A stretch of DNA of 64,000 nt from Alloyangia mangrovi (GTDB lineage Bacteria > Pseudomonadota > Alphaproteobacteria > Rhodobacterales > Rhodobacteraceae), in assembly GCF_002300555.2 (NCBI RefSeq), contig NZ_NTHN02000003.1, positions 111,734 through 175,733 of the forward strand, given 5' to 3'. The translations under genes and the position numbers were made by a program. Positions 51,123 to 59,356 of the stretch are shown here, in pieces (positions within the stretch are counted from its first letter, which is position 1; each line of letters opens with the position of its first letter). Below the pieces are notes generated by a model. That model was not told the origin of the DNA. It was given only the letters and a program-made list of their open reading frames with translations, and searched no databases.

Positions 51123-52688
51123 ATGACGGATGATGTTTTTCTAGGCGGTGGCGGCGAAGCCTATTCGGAAAAACAGTATCTTGGCCTCAAGTATGGCAAC
51201 CGCCACGGGCTGATCGCCGGCGCCACCGGCACTGGCAAGACAGTCACCTTGCAGATCCTCGCCGAGGGGTTCTCGGCAGCGGGCGTGCCGGTCTTCCTGT
51301 CGGACGTGAAGGGTGACCTCTCGGGGCTGGCCCGGGCCGGGTCGGAAGGCGCCGACCTCCACACGCCCTTCATGGAGCGCAATGCCAAGATCGGCTTCGA
51401 CGATTTCACCTACGCCGGTTTCCCGGCGGTCTTCTGGGACCTCTTCGGCGCCAAGGGCCACCCGGTGCGCGCCACCGTGGCCGAGATGGGCCCGCTGCTG
51501 CTCGCGCGGCTGCTGGAACTGACCGAGGCGCAGGAAGGCATTCTCAACATCGCCTTCCGCTTGTCGGATGAACAAGGCCTGCCGCTCCTTGATCTCAAGG
51601 ACCTGCAGGCGCTGCTGGTCTGGGTCGGGCAGAACGCCAAGGAGTTGAGCCTGCGTTACGGCAATATCTCGAGCGCCTCGGTGGGGGCGATCCAGCGGCG
51701 GCTGCTGGTGTTGGAAAACCAGGGCGGCGCGCGCTTCTTCGGCGAACCGGCGCTGGAGCTGTCGGATCTGATGACCTGCGCGCCGGATGGGCGCGGCCAT
51801 GTGAACATCCTCGCCGCCGATGCGCTGATGGGCGCACCGCGGCTCTACGCGACCTTCCTGCTGTGGCTTCTGTCGGAGCTCTTCGAGGAGCTGCCCGAGG
51901 TCGGCGATCCCGACAAGCCAAAACTGGTGTTCTTCTTCGACGAGGCGCATCTGCTGTTTGATGACGCCCCCAAGGCGCTGATCGACAAGGTCGAGCAGGT
52001 GGCGCGGCTGGTGAGGTCCAAGGGGGTCGGCGTCTATTTCGTGACGCAGAATCCCGACGACATCCCCGAGGACATCCTCGGCCAGCTCGGCAACCGCGTG
52101 CAGCACGCGCTGCGCGCCTTCACCGCGCGCGACCGAAGGGCGCTGAAGCAGGCCGCCGAAACCTACCGCGAGAACCCCGCCTTCGACACCGAGACAGCGA
52201 TCCGCGAGGTCGGCACCGGCGAGGCGGTGACCTCGTTCCTGCAGAAGAAGGGCGTGCCCGGCATTGTCCAGCGCACGCTGGTGCGCCCGCCGAGCTCGCA
52301 GCTGGGGCCTATCAGCGATGCCGAGCGGACCGAGGTGATGGACGCCTCGCCGCTGAAGGGGAAATACGACACGCCGGTGGACCGCGAATCCGCCCATGAG
52401 ATCCTGCAGGCCCGCGCCGCCGCTGCGGCAACGGCTGCAGAGGAAGCAGAGAAGGCCGATCATGCGGTCGAGGACGAGATCCGTGACTACAACCGCGCCC
52501 GCCGCTATGATCCCACGCCGCGCGTACAGCCGCGTAAGAGCAGCACGAGCACGTCGCGCAGCAGCCGGTACAGCGCGCCGGACAGCATCGGCGAGGCGCT
52601 GGGGCAGGCGGTACTGAAGGAACTCTCGGGTACCACCGGCAAGCGGCTGGTGCGCGGTATTCTCGGCAGCCTGTTCAAGGCGCGTTAG
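51123..52688 (+). CDS. HerA-like helicase/ATPase (DUF853 type)
   Basis: 521-residue P-loop ATPase. Walker A GATGTGKT at residues 33–40; Walker [14 protein letters not shown] near residue 268; then [20 protein letters not shown], the sensor region of the YjgR/DUF853 family of HerA–FtsK-like ATPases. A low-complexity Arg/Ser-rich tail (about 445–490) precedes a small conserved C-terminus ([20 protein letters not shown]). The role is unknown; related proteins move DNA. GGAGGC lies upstream of the ATG. The potassium-channel gene begins 10 bp after its stop. Confidence 0.88.
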   Translation: MTDDVFLGGGGEAYSEKQYLGLKYGNRHGLIAGATGTGKTVTLQILAEGFSAAGVPVFLSDVKGDLSGLARAGSEGADLHTPFMERNAKIGFDDFTYAGFPAVFWDLFGAKGHPVRATVAEMGPLLLARLLELTEAQEGILNIAFRLSDEQGLPLLDLKDLQALLVWVGQNAKELSLRYGNISSASVGAIQRRLLVLENQGGARFFGEPALELSDLMTCAPDGRGHVNILAADALMGAPRLYATFLLWLLSELFEELPEVGDPDKPKLVFFFDEAHLLFDDAPKALIDKVEQVARLVRSKGVGVYFVTQNPDDIPEDILGQLGNRVQHALRAFTARDRRALKQAAETYRENPAFDTETAIREVGTGEAVTSFLQKKGVPGIVQRTLVRPPSSQLGPISDAERTEVMDASPLKGKYDTPVDRESAHEILQARAAAAATAAEEAEKADHAVEDEIRDYNRARRYDPTPRVQPRKSSTSTSRSSRYSAPDSIGEALGQAVLKELSGTTGKRLVRGILGSLFKAR

Positions 52689-52698
52689 GTCAAGCGGG

Positions 52699-53136
52699 AT
52701 GGGCATGTGGGCGCAGATCGCACTGGGAACGGGGCTGCTGTGTCTCTGCGCGGGGCTCCAGATCTGGATCGTCGCCCGCACCGCGCCCCGGCTGCTCGGC
52801 GCCATCGCGCGGATCGGAGTGCGCGGCGGGCCGCTGCGACTCTTCGGGCTGATATGCGCGGCCTTCGGGGCCATGGTTATGGCGCATACGCTGCAAATCT
52901 GGCTGTGGGCGGCGAGCTTTCGCCAGCTCGGCGCTTTCGAGACCCTGCCCGAGGCCTTCTATTTCGCCGTGGTGAGCTACACGACGCTGGGCTACGGCGA
53001 CATCACGCTGGGCGAGGGGCTGCGGATCTACGGCGCCTTCGCGGCGATCACCGGGCTGCTGACCTTCGGGGTGAGCACCGCCTTCCTGCTGGCGGTGCTC
53101 ACCCGGCTCCATCCGGTGCTCGGCGAAGAGCCCTGA
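52699..53136 (+). CDS. Two-helix potassium channel family protein
   Basis: 145-residue inner-membrane protein with an ion-channel pore: selectivity filter TTLGYGD at residues 95–101, framed by helices near 50–70 and 105–137, plus an N-terminal helix. No regulatory RCK/TrkA domain is attached. It probably conducts K+; gating is unknown. It lies 10 bp after the HerA-like gene, probably in one transcript. Confidence 0.85.
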   Translation: MGMWAQIALGTGLLCLCAGLQIWIVARTAPRLLGAIARIGVRGGPLRLFGLICAAFGAMVMAHTLQIWLWAASFRQLGAFETLPEAFYFAVVSYTTLGYGDITLGEGLRIYGAFAAITGLLTFGVSTAFLLAVLTRLHPVLGEEP

Positions 53137-53174
53137 GGGAAAAGCGGCACGACGTGCCGAGCCGGAGGCCTTAC

Positions 53175-53219
53175 GGGGGCGCTGCCCCCGGTCCCCCGGG
53201 ATATTTCCGCCTAGAAGAA
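53175..53219 (-). repeat. Dispersed intergenic repeat, copy 3
   Basis: Read on the minus strand it contains TCTAGGCGGAAATATCCC, identical over these 18 bases to copy 1 (10219), followed by GGGGGCAGCGCCCCC. It lies between convergent genes. Confidence 0.75.
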
Positions 53220-53257
53220 CGCGCCTGCCTTGCGCGGTGGCGCGGCCGGGCGGCTGG

Positions 53258-53374
53258 TCAGAACCAGCTGTCGACGGTCCGCGAGGCGCGCGAGACGTCC
53301 TGGCCGAAACCGTCGACGGTGCCGCAGGCGGCAAGCGGGGCGGCCAGGAGGGCGAGAAGGAAGAGGCGTTTCAT
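53258..53374 (-). CDS. Entericidin-like small lipoprotein (38 aa)
   Basis: MKRLFLLALLAAPLAACGTV followed by DGFGQDVSRASRTVDSWF. Lipobox LAAC with lipidated Cys at residue 17; the remainder resembles the entericidin A/B family (small bacteriolytic-type lipoproteins of stress physiology). It lies 51 bp downstream of the YejA-like gene on the same strand. The Shine-Dalgarno is weak. Small size and clean lipobox make it credible. Confidence 0.78.
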   Translation of the reverse strand: MKRLFLLALLAAPLAACGTVDGFGQDVSRASRTVDSWF

Positions 53375-53425
53375 ACTGTCTGCTCGTCGTTTGTTGGTCT
53401 TGTCAGTCTTTTGGATCAGGCGAAA

Positions 53426-55249
53426 TCAGTTCTTTTCTTCCCACCACCAGGCGTTCGGCTGCCAGTCGATCCAGTCGCCGTAGACCGGCGTCGGCTCGGC
53501 AAATGTCAACTGCTTGGCGTGGGCGATCCAGCTCTGATTCCACTCATAGGTGGGGATCACATATCGGCCAGCGGTGAGCACCCGGTCAAGCGCATGGGTG
53601 GCGGCGAGGAACTCCTCGCGGCTGGTGGCGGTCAGCAGGTCCTCGATCAGCGCGTCGACCGCCGGGCTCTTGATGCCCATGAGGTTGCGCGAGCCCTGCT
53701 GGTCGGCGGCGGCGCTACCCCAGTAGAGCCGCTGCTCGTTGCCCGGAGAGAGCGAGATGCCGCGGCGGAACCAGGTCATGTCGAAATCGAAGGAGGCGCT
53801 GCGGGCGTTGAACTGCGCGGAGTCGACCGTATCGACCCGCACCTTGATGCCGAGCCGTTCCAGCGCCTGCACGTAGATGTCGATCATCGAGCCGGCCTCG
53901 GTCTCGCCCTGCGGCAGCAGGATGTCGAACTGGAAGGGCTGGCCCTGCGGGTCCATCATCGTCCCGTCCTGCACCGCGTAGCCGGCCTCCTGCATCAGGT
54001 CCATCGCCTTGCGCAGCCCCGAGCGGTTGCGGGCCGAGCCGTCGCCCTGCGGCAGCTCGTAACCTTCGAGCGTGCCCGGAAGCAGGCTGTCGGCGAAGGG
54101 CTCCAGCAACTCTTTGACGCGCCCACTTGCGGGGCCGTGCTGCATGGCGAGCTCGGAGTTGGAGAAATAGGAGGTGATCCGCGGCTGGCGCCCGCCGGTC
54201 AGCGTTTCGTTGATGTACTCGAAGTTGAAGAGCTGGATCATCGCCTCGCGCACGCGCCAGTCGTCGAATCCGGGGCGGCGGGTGTTCATCACGAAGCCGG
54301 TCATCCCCGAGGGCCGGCCGTGCGGGATCACCGATTTCACCACCTCGCCCGATTGCACCGCGGGGAAATTGTACTGGCTCTCCCATTTCTCGGAGTTCAG
54401 TTCGCGGTTCGAGTTCAGCAGTCCCGCCTTGAAGGCCTCGAACATGGCGGTGCCATCGCCGAAGAACTCCATGCGCACCTCGTCGAGGTTGGCCTGGCCC
54501 TTCATGAAGGGCACGTCCTTGCCCCAGTAGTCGGGATTGCGTTTGAGCGAGACGTAGCGGCCTGCCTCGAAGCTGTCGACGACATAGGGCGCGGTGGTGA
54601 TCGGCACCACGTCGAGCCCGGAGGCGGCAAAATCCTTGCCTTCCCACTGCGCCTTCTTGAGGATCGGGCGCATGCCGACGATCAGCGCCAGCTCGCGGTC
54701 CTGCACGTTGAAGGTGAAGCGAAGGCTGTGCTCGCCGGTCTGCTCGATGCTCTCGATGCGGCTGTAGGTGCCCTGGTAGCGCGGGTGACCTTCGGTGCCG
54801 AGAGTGTTGAAGCTCCAGATCACGTCCTCGACCGTCACCGGGGTGCCGTCGGAGAATTTCGCCTCGGGGCGCAGCGTGTATTCGACCCAGTCGCGCTCGG
54901 GCGAGGTCTCGACGGTTTCGCAGATCAGGCAATAGAGCGTGAAGGGCTCGTCCCAGCTGCGGCCCATGAGCGATTCATAGGCCAGGAAGCGCAGCTGCCA
55001 GGGCACCGAACCCTTGAGGATATGCGGGTTGAGGCTGTCGAAGCTGCCGACCTCGCCGGTGACGATGCGGCCACCCTTGGGCGCCTCCGGGTTCACGTAG
55101 GGCAGGTGATCGAAGTCCGCGGGCAGGGCGGGCTCACCATACATGGCAATGCCATGCATGGGCTCCGCGCTTGCGGCGATTCCCGAAAAAAGCGCCAGCG
55201 CGGTGAGCGCGGGCCGGATGGGAGAATATCTGAAATGAATCGCGGCCAT
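53426..55249 (-). CDS. ABC transporter extracellular substrate-binding protein, family 5 (YejA-like)
   Basis: 607-residue periplasmic peptide-binding protein. Signal peptide MAAIHFRYSPIRPALTALAL…ASA, cut near residue 28. The mature N-terminus GIAMYGEPALPADFDHLPYV and the domain ALPADFDHLPYVNPEAPKGG are typical of the YejA branch, whose members bind oligopeptides, microcin C or muropeptides. Later SDGTPVTVEDVIWSFNTLGT, the SBP family 5 signature. The permease and ATPase genes are not adjacent, so this binding protein stands alone. The ligand is unknown. Confidence 0.9.
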   Translation of the reverse strand: MAAIHFRYSPIRPALTALALFSGIAASAEPMHGIAMYGEPALPADFDHLPYVNPEAPKGGRIVTGEVGSFDSLNPHILKGSVPWQLRFLAYESLMGRSWDEPFTLYCLICETVETSPERDWVEYTLRPEAKFSDGTPVTVEDVIWSFNTLGTEGHPRYQGTYSRIESIEQTGEHSLRFTFNVQDRELALIVGMRPILKKAQWEGKDFAASGLDVVPITTAPYVVDSFEAGRYVSLKRNPDYWGKDVPFMKGQANLDEVRMEFFGDGTAMFEAFKAGLLNSNRELNSEKWESQYNFPAVQSGEVVKSVIPHGRPSGMTGFVMNTRRPGFDDWRVREAMIQLFNFEYINETLTGGRQPRITSYFSNSELAMQHGPASGRVKELLEPFADSLLPGTLEGYELPQGDGSARNRSGLRKAMDLMQEAGYAVQDGTMMDPQGQPFQFDILLPQGETEAGSMIDIYVQALERLGIKVRVDTVDSAQFNARSASFDFDMTWFRRGISLSPGNEQRLYWGSAAADQQGSRNLMGIKSPAVDALIEDLLTATSREEFLAATHALDRVLTAGRYVIPTYEWNQSWIAHAKQLTFAEPTPVYGDWIDWQPNAWWWEEKN

Positions 55250-55329
55250 CGTCGAAATCGTCCTGCTCTGCCCTTGTTTTCTTGGTTTTCGACCCTACCG
55301 GGGCTTTTACGTCTTTTCAAACTTTTAGG

Positions 55330-55358
55330 TTGGACTCCGGCAGCAAAGCGCGTATAAA
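55330..55358 (+). promoter_or_regulatory. Promoter of the plus-strand small RNA
   Basis: TTGGAC (55330–55335), 17-bp spacer, TATAAA (55353–55358): a strong sigma-70-type promoter for a GC-rich genome, standing outside any gene. Confidence 0.65.
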
Positions 55359-55364
55359 GACATC

Positions 55365-55442
55365 ACTGCTCGATAGGTTTCTTGCCTGTATGAAACCTGC
55401 CTCAATGACTGAACGCCGGCTTCGTGCCGGCGTTTTTTTTTG
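55365..55442 (+). ncRNA. Candidate small RNA with intrinsic terminator
   Basis: About 78 nt from the predicted start after the TATAAA box. A first hairpin pairs AGGTTTC (55375–55381) with GAAACCT (55392–55398) around a 10-nt loop; a single-stranded linker CTCAATGACTGA follows; then the terminator ACGCCGGC-TTCGT-GCCGGCGT (55413–55432) runs into eight or more T. There is no sensible reading frame and no plus-strand gene upstream that needs this terminator. Family not recognised; prediction only. Confidence 0.6.
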
Positions 55443-55800
55443 GTTTTTCGCGCTCTTCCGGGAAGAACCTGTCATTCGGCGCCGCCAAATTCCTCGAATC
55501 CGACCTGCCAAATTTTGGCGTTCGCGGGGCCGCTTTGCGTCGGCATCGCTATTGAAGATTTGGACGTATGCGTCGGTGTGCGACGGTGCGCCGAGCCATA
55601 CAGGGCAGGGCGCGGCTTGCATAGGGGGGGCAGGCCGGGTTCCGGCCTACGAATCCGTGATGACGTTGCGAACACGGGCTTGCAGCTTCGCGCGGGATGA
55701 CCGAGCAATGGCGAGGGACCGGAACCGGGAGGCGTGGTCATCCCGTTCCCCACGCAGGCGGCAAGCCATGTCGGTGCCGCAAGAAACGAGGAGTTTTCGC

Positions 55801-56574
55801 ATGTCACTCAAGGGCAAGACGGCAGTCGTCACCGGATCGAACTCGGGCATCGGGCTCGGCGTTGCGCGCGAGCTGGCGCGGGCCGGGGCATCGGTGGTGC
55901 TGAACTCGTTCACCGACCGGGACGAGGATCACCAGCTGGCCGCGGACATGGCCAAGGAGTTCGGCGTCGAGGTGCGCTACATCAAGGCCGACATGTCCAA
56001 GGGTGACGAGTGCCGCGCGCTGGTCGAACAGGCCGGGGCCTGCGACATCCTGGTGAACAACGCCGGGATCCAGCACGTCTCGCCGATCGATGAATTCCCG
56101 GTCGAGAAATGGGACGCGATCATCGCGATCAACCTCAACTCGGCGTTCCATACGACCGCCGCGGCCCTGCCGATGATGCGCAAGGCGGGCTGGGGTCGGG
56201 TGATCAACGTCGCCTCGGCGCACGGCCTGACCGCCTCGCCATTCAAGTCGGCCTATGTGGCGGCCAAGCACGGCATCGTCGGCATGACCAAGACGGTGGC
56301 GCTGGAGACGGCGCGCGAGGATATCACCTGCAACGCCATCTGCCCGGGCTACGTGAAGACCCCGCTGGTCGAGGCCCAGATCCCCGACACCGCCGCCAAG
56401 TACAACATGACCGAGGACGAGGTGATCGAGAAGGTCATCCTCGAACGCCAGCCCTCGAAGGAATTCGCCACCACCGAGCAGATCGGCGGCACGGCGGTCT
56501 TCCTATGCTCCGACTTTGCGGCGCAGATCACCGGCACGACGATCTCCGTCGACGGCGGCTGGACCGCGCTCTGA
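55801..56574 (+). CDS. bdhA: D-beta-hydroxybutyrate dehydrogenase (SDR family)
   Basis: 257-residue NAD-dependent enzyme interconverting 3-hydroxybutyrate and acetoacetate in polyhydroxybutyrate and ketone metabolism. Cofactor motif TGSNSGIGLG near residue 12, NNAGIQHVSPIDEFPVEKWD, and the catalytic tetrad in VINVASAHGLTASPFKSAYVAAKH (S, Y, K). The start follows GAGGAGTTTTCGC. An in-frame extension to 55282 is a GC artefact. Substrate from family similarity (IQHVSPIEEFP is typical of Bdh). Confidence 0.93.
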   Translation: MSLKGKTAVVTGSNSGIGLGVARELARAGASVVLNSFTDRDEDHQLAADMAKEFGVEVRYIKADMSKGDECRALVEQAGACDILVNNAGIQHVSPIDEFPVEKWDAIIAINLNSAFHTTAAALPMMRKAGWGRVINVASAHGLTASPFKSAYVAAKHGIVGMTKTVALETAREDITCNAICPGYVKTPLVEAQIPDTAAKYNMTEDEVIEKVILERQPSKEFATTEQIGGTAVFLCSDFAAQITGTTISVDGGWTAL

Positions 56575-56658
56575 CCCGGCGCTGACATCGCGGGCGGGGA
56601 CACTTCGGCGTGAGCCGGGTGGCCCCGCCCGAGTCCGGCATTGATCGGGCATCCATGT

Positions 56659-56673
56659 GAACATATCATGAAC
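56659..56673 (+). promoter_or_regulatory. LexA (SOS) box of the radical SAM–UdgX operon
   Basis: GAAC-ATATCAT-GAAC, the other-strand reading of GTTC-N7-GTTC, matching the alphaproteobacterial LexA operator perfectly. It ends 2 bp before the ATG at 56676, so bound LexA would cover the start of the gene. Confidence 0.8.
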
Positions 56674-56675
56674 AC

Positions 56676-57912
56676 ATGGCAAGAATGACCCTCGATCAGA
56701 AGCTCGCGATTCTCTCGGACGCGGCGAAATACGATGCATCCTGCGCCTCGAGCGGGGGGGCAGACGCGCGACTCGCGCGACGGCAAGGGAATCGGCTCGA
56801 CCACCGGCTCGGGCATCTGCCATGCCTATGCGCCGGACGGGCGCTGCATCAGCCTGCTGAAGATCCTGATGACGAACTTCTGCATCTACGATTGCGCCTA
56901 TTGCGTGAACCGGGTGAGCAGCAACGTGACGCGCGCCCGTTTCACCCCCGAGGAGGTCGTGACGCTGACGCTGGAGTTCTACCGGCGCAACTATATCGAG
57001 GGGTTGTTTCTGTCTTCCGGCATCATTCGCAGCCCCGACGAGACGATGTCAGACATGGTGCGGATCGCGCGGATGCTGCGGACGGAGCATCATTTTCGCG
57101 GCTACATCCACCTCAAGACCATCCCCGATGCGGCGCCCGAGCTGATCGCGGAGGCGGGGCTCTACGCCGACCGGCTGTCGATCAACGTCGAGCTGCCCAC
57201 CGATCGGGCGGTGAAGGACTATGCCCCCGAGAAGGATCCGGCGCAGATCCGCCGTGCCATGGCCGACGTGCGTCTCAAGCGCGAGGCAGGCAAGGAGCGC
57301 AGTTTCAGCGGCAAGCGCCCGCCGCGCTTTGCCCCCGCCGGGCAGTCGACGCAGATGATCGTCGGCGCGGACGGGGCGGATGACACCACCATCCTGCGCA
57401 CCTCGACCCGGCTCTATTCGGGCTACAAGCTGCGGCGGGTCTACTACTCGGCCTTCTCGCCAATCCCCGATGCCTCGGCCGCACTGCCGTTGATCAAGCC
57501 GCCGCTGATGCGCGAGCACAGGCTCTACCAGGCCGACTGGCTGCTGCGCTTTTACGGCTTCGACGTCGAGGAAATCGCCTCGGCCACGCGCGGTGGGCAC
57601 CTTGACCTCGAGGTCGATCCCAAGCTCGCCTGGGCGCTGGCAAACCGGCATCTCTTTCCGCTCGACGTGAACCGGGCCGAGCGCGAGATGCTGCTGCGGG
57701 TGCCGGGGCTGGGGACCAAGACCGTGGCGCGGATCCTTACGACCCGGCGCCACCGCACGCTGCGCTATGATGACCTGCGGCGGATGGGCGCCAACCTCAA
57801 GCAGGCCAAGCCGTTCATCACGCTGCTTGACTGGCGCCCACGCGCGCTGAGCGATGCCGCCGACCTGCGCGCCCGCTTCGCGCCGCCCCCAGAACAGCTC
57901 TCGCTCTTCTGA
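56676..57912 (+). pseudogene. Putative DNA modification/repair radical SAM protein, frameshifted in this sequence
   Basis: Corrected length 411 residues. It begins MARMTLDQKLAILSDAAKYD then ASCASSG; the frame breaks in seven G (56754–56760) and with six G runs on as QTRDSRDGKGIGSTTGSGIC. The radical SAM cluster motif CIYDCAYC gives C69, C73 and C76. A C-terminal helix-hairpin-helix, LRVPGLGTKTVARIL near residue 340, suggests DNA binding. This is the family always found beside UdgX-type proteins (TIGR03916). Its reaction is unknown. Stop and UdgX start overlap by one base. A SOS box covers the 5' end; there is no clear Shine-Dalgarno (second ATG at 56685). Confidence 0.88.
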
Positions 57913-59354
57913 TGCGGCGCGTCACGCTGCCCGAGATCGGCACCTTCGAAGCCTGGCGGGACGAGGCGCGGGCTTTGCTGGGGGCAGGCATCCCGCCCGA
58001 GGAGGTGCTCTGGCAGCGCGGGCCCGGCGCCGATGACCTCTTTACCACCGACCCGCCGCAGATCACCGGCGGTCCGACCACCGTGCCGCGCGGATTTGTC
58101 GACCTGGCGCGGCTGGTCGTCTGCCACAGTGACCCCGAGCGCTTCGCCCGGCTTTACGCGCTGCTCTGGGCGCTCCGGGACGACAGGCGCCTGCTCGAAG
58201 ACCGGGGCGATCCGCGTGTCGGCAAGCTCGCCCGCATGGCCAAGGAGGTCAGCCGCGACCGGCACAAGATGACCGCCTTCGTCCGCTTCCGCGAGCTTGA
58301 GGCGCCGGGGACGGACCGCCGCCGCTTTGCCGCCTGGTTCGAGCCGAGCCACCACATCCTCGAGCTGACCGCGCCGTTTTTCGTCAAGCGTTTCGGGGAT
58401 ATGGACTGGGCGATCTTCACCCCCGATCTCTCGGCACATTTCGAGGATGGCGCGCTGCGGTTCACGCCAGGGGCGCCCAGACCCGATCTGCCGCAGGACG
58501 CGACCGAGGATCTCTGGCGCACCTATTTTCGCAATATTTTCAATCCCGCACGGCTGAAGCCCAAGGCGATGCAGGCGGAGATGCCGAAGAAATACTGGCA
58601 TAACATGCCCGAAACGCAACTGATCCCCGAGCTCATCGCCACCGCCGAGACCCGCGCGCGGCAGATGGCGGAGGCGGCACCAACGCTTGCACCCACACGT
58701 GCAGGAACGATCAGCGCGCGCCTGCGCCTGCCCACGACCGGGATGCCAGAGGATGTCGGCGATCTTACTGCGGCGCTCGCTGGCTGCCGGCGCTGCCCGC
58801 TGTGGCAGGATGCGACACAGCCGGTGCCCGGCGAGGGACCGTTGGATGCCCGACTGATGATCGTCGGCGAACAGCCCGGGGATCGCGAGGACCTGGAAGG
58901 GCGACCCTTCGTCGGCCCGGCGGGCCAGCTCTTCGACAGCGTCGCGCAGCGGGTCGGGCTCGACCGGGACGCGACCTATGTCACCAATGCGGTCAAGCAC
59001 TTCAAGTTCACCCCGCGCGGCAAGCGGCGGCTCCACCAGGCGCCGAACAGCGGCGAAATCCGGCACTGCCGCTGGTGGCTGGACCTCGAGCGAAGCCGGG
59101 TGAAACCGCAACTGATCCTCGCCATGGGCGCGACGGCGTTGGAAAGCCTGACCGGAGATCGCCGCGGGCTGATGGCCCGTCGCGGCGGGATTGAACGCAC
59201 CGAGGACGGAACCCCGGTGCTGGTCACCCTGCATCCGTCCTATCTCCTGCGCATTCCCGCCGCGGAGCGCGCGGCGGCCGAGGCGCTCTTCGAGGCGGAC
59301 CTGAGGCTTGCGGTGCGGGAACTGGCCGCCCTTGCGGAGCGGCCGGACCGCTGA
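57912..59354 (+). CDS. udgX: UdgX-family uracil-DNA binding protein fused to DUF4130-type domain
   Basis: 480 residues, two domains. N-terminal about 1–265: the DNA-metabolism domain (TIGR03915/DUF4130), with HKMTAFVRFRELEAPGTDRR and FVKRFGDMDWAIFTPDLSAH. C-terminal from about 280: family 4-like uracil-DNA glycosylase with motif GEQPGDRED (319–327), the UdgX insertion KRRLHQ with H375, and HPSYLLR (H441). In mycobacterial UdgX the equivalent His of KRRIH bonds covalently to the abasic site after uracil removal; here Ile is Leu. Translationally coupled to the radical SAM gene and presumably under the same SOS box. Confidence 0.92.
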   Translation: MRRVTLPEIGTFEAWRDEARALLGAGIPPEEVLWQRGPGADDLFTTDPPQITGGPTTVPRGFVDLARLVVCHSDPERFARLYALLWALRDDRRLLEDRGDPRVGKLARMAKEVSRDRHKMTAFVRFRELEAPGTDRRRFAAWFEPSHHILELTAPFFVKRFGDMDWAIFTPDLSAHFEDGALRFTPGAPRPDLPQDATEDLWRTYFRNIFNPARLKPKAMQAEMPKKYWHNMPETQLIPELIATAETRARQMAEAAPTLAPTRAGTISARLRLPTTGMPEDVGDLTAALAGCRRCPLWQDATQPVPGEGPLDARLMIVGEQPGDREDLEGRPFVGPAGQLFDSVAQRVGLDRDATYVTNAVKHFKFTPRGKRRLHQAPNSGEIRHCRWWLDLERSRVKPQLILAMGATALESLTGDRRGLMARRGGIERTEDGTPVLVTLHPSYLLRIPAAERAAAEALFEADLRLAVRELAALAERPDR

Positions 59355-59356
59355 TT

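Larger units (their letters stand above)
55250..55800. other. 551-bp intergenic region, YejA-like / bdhA
   Basis: Holds the plus-strand small-RNA candidate (55330–55442). From 55443 to about 55780 no gene is credible: short open frames on both strands lack binding sites and family features. GAGGAG just before 55801 serves bdhA. Confidence 0.6.

Noticed and set aside
50738..51133. 131-codon plus-strand frame in the IalB/HerA gap
   Set aside because: No binding site, no domain, overlaps a terminator hairpin and the start of the HerA-like gene.
55282..55800. 173-codon extension of bdhA and other small frames in the gap
   Set aside because: The SDR fold starts exactly at 55801 after GAGGAG; the extension runs through a terminator hairpin with a T-run.
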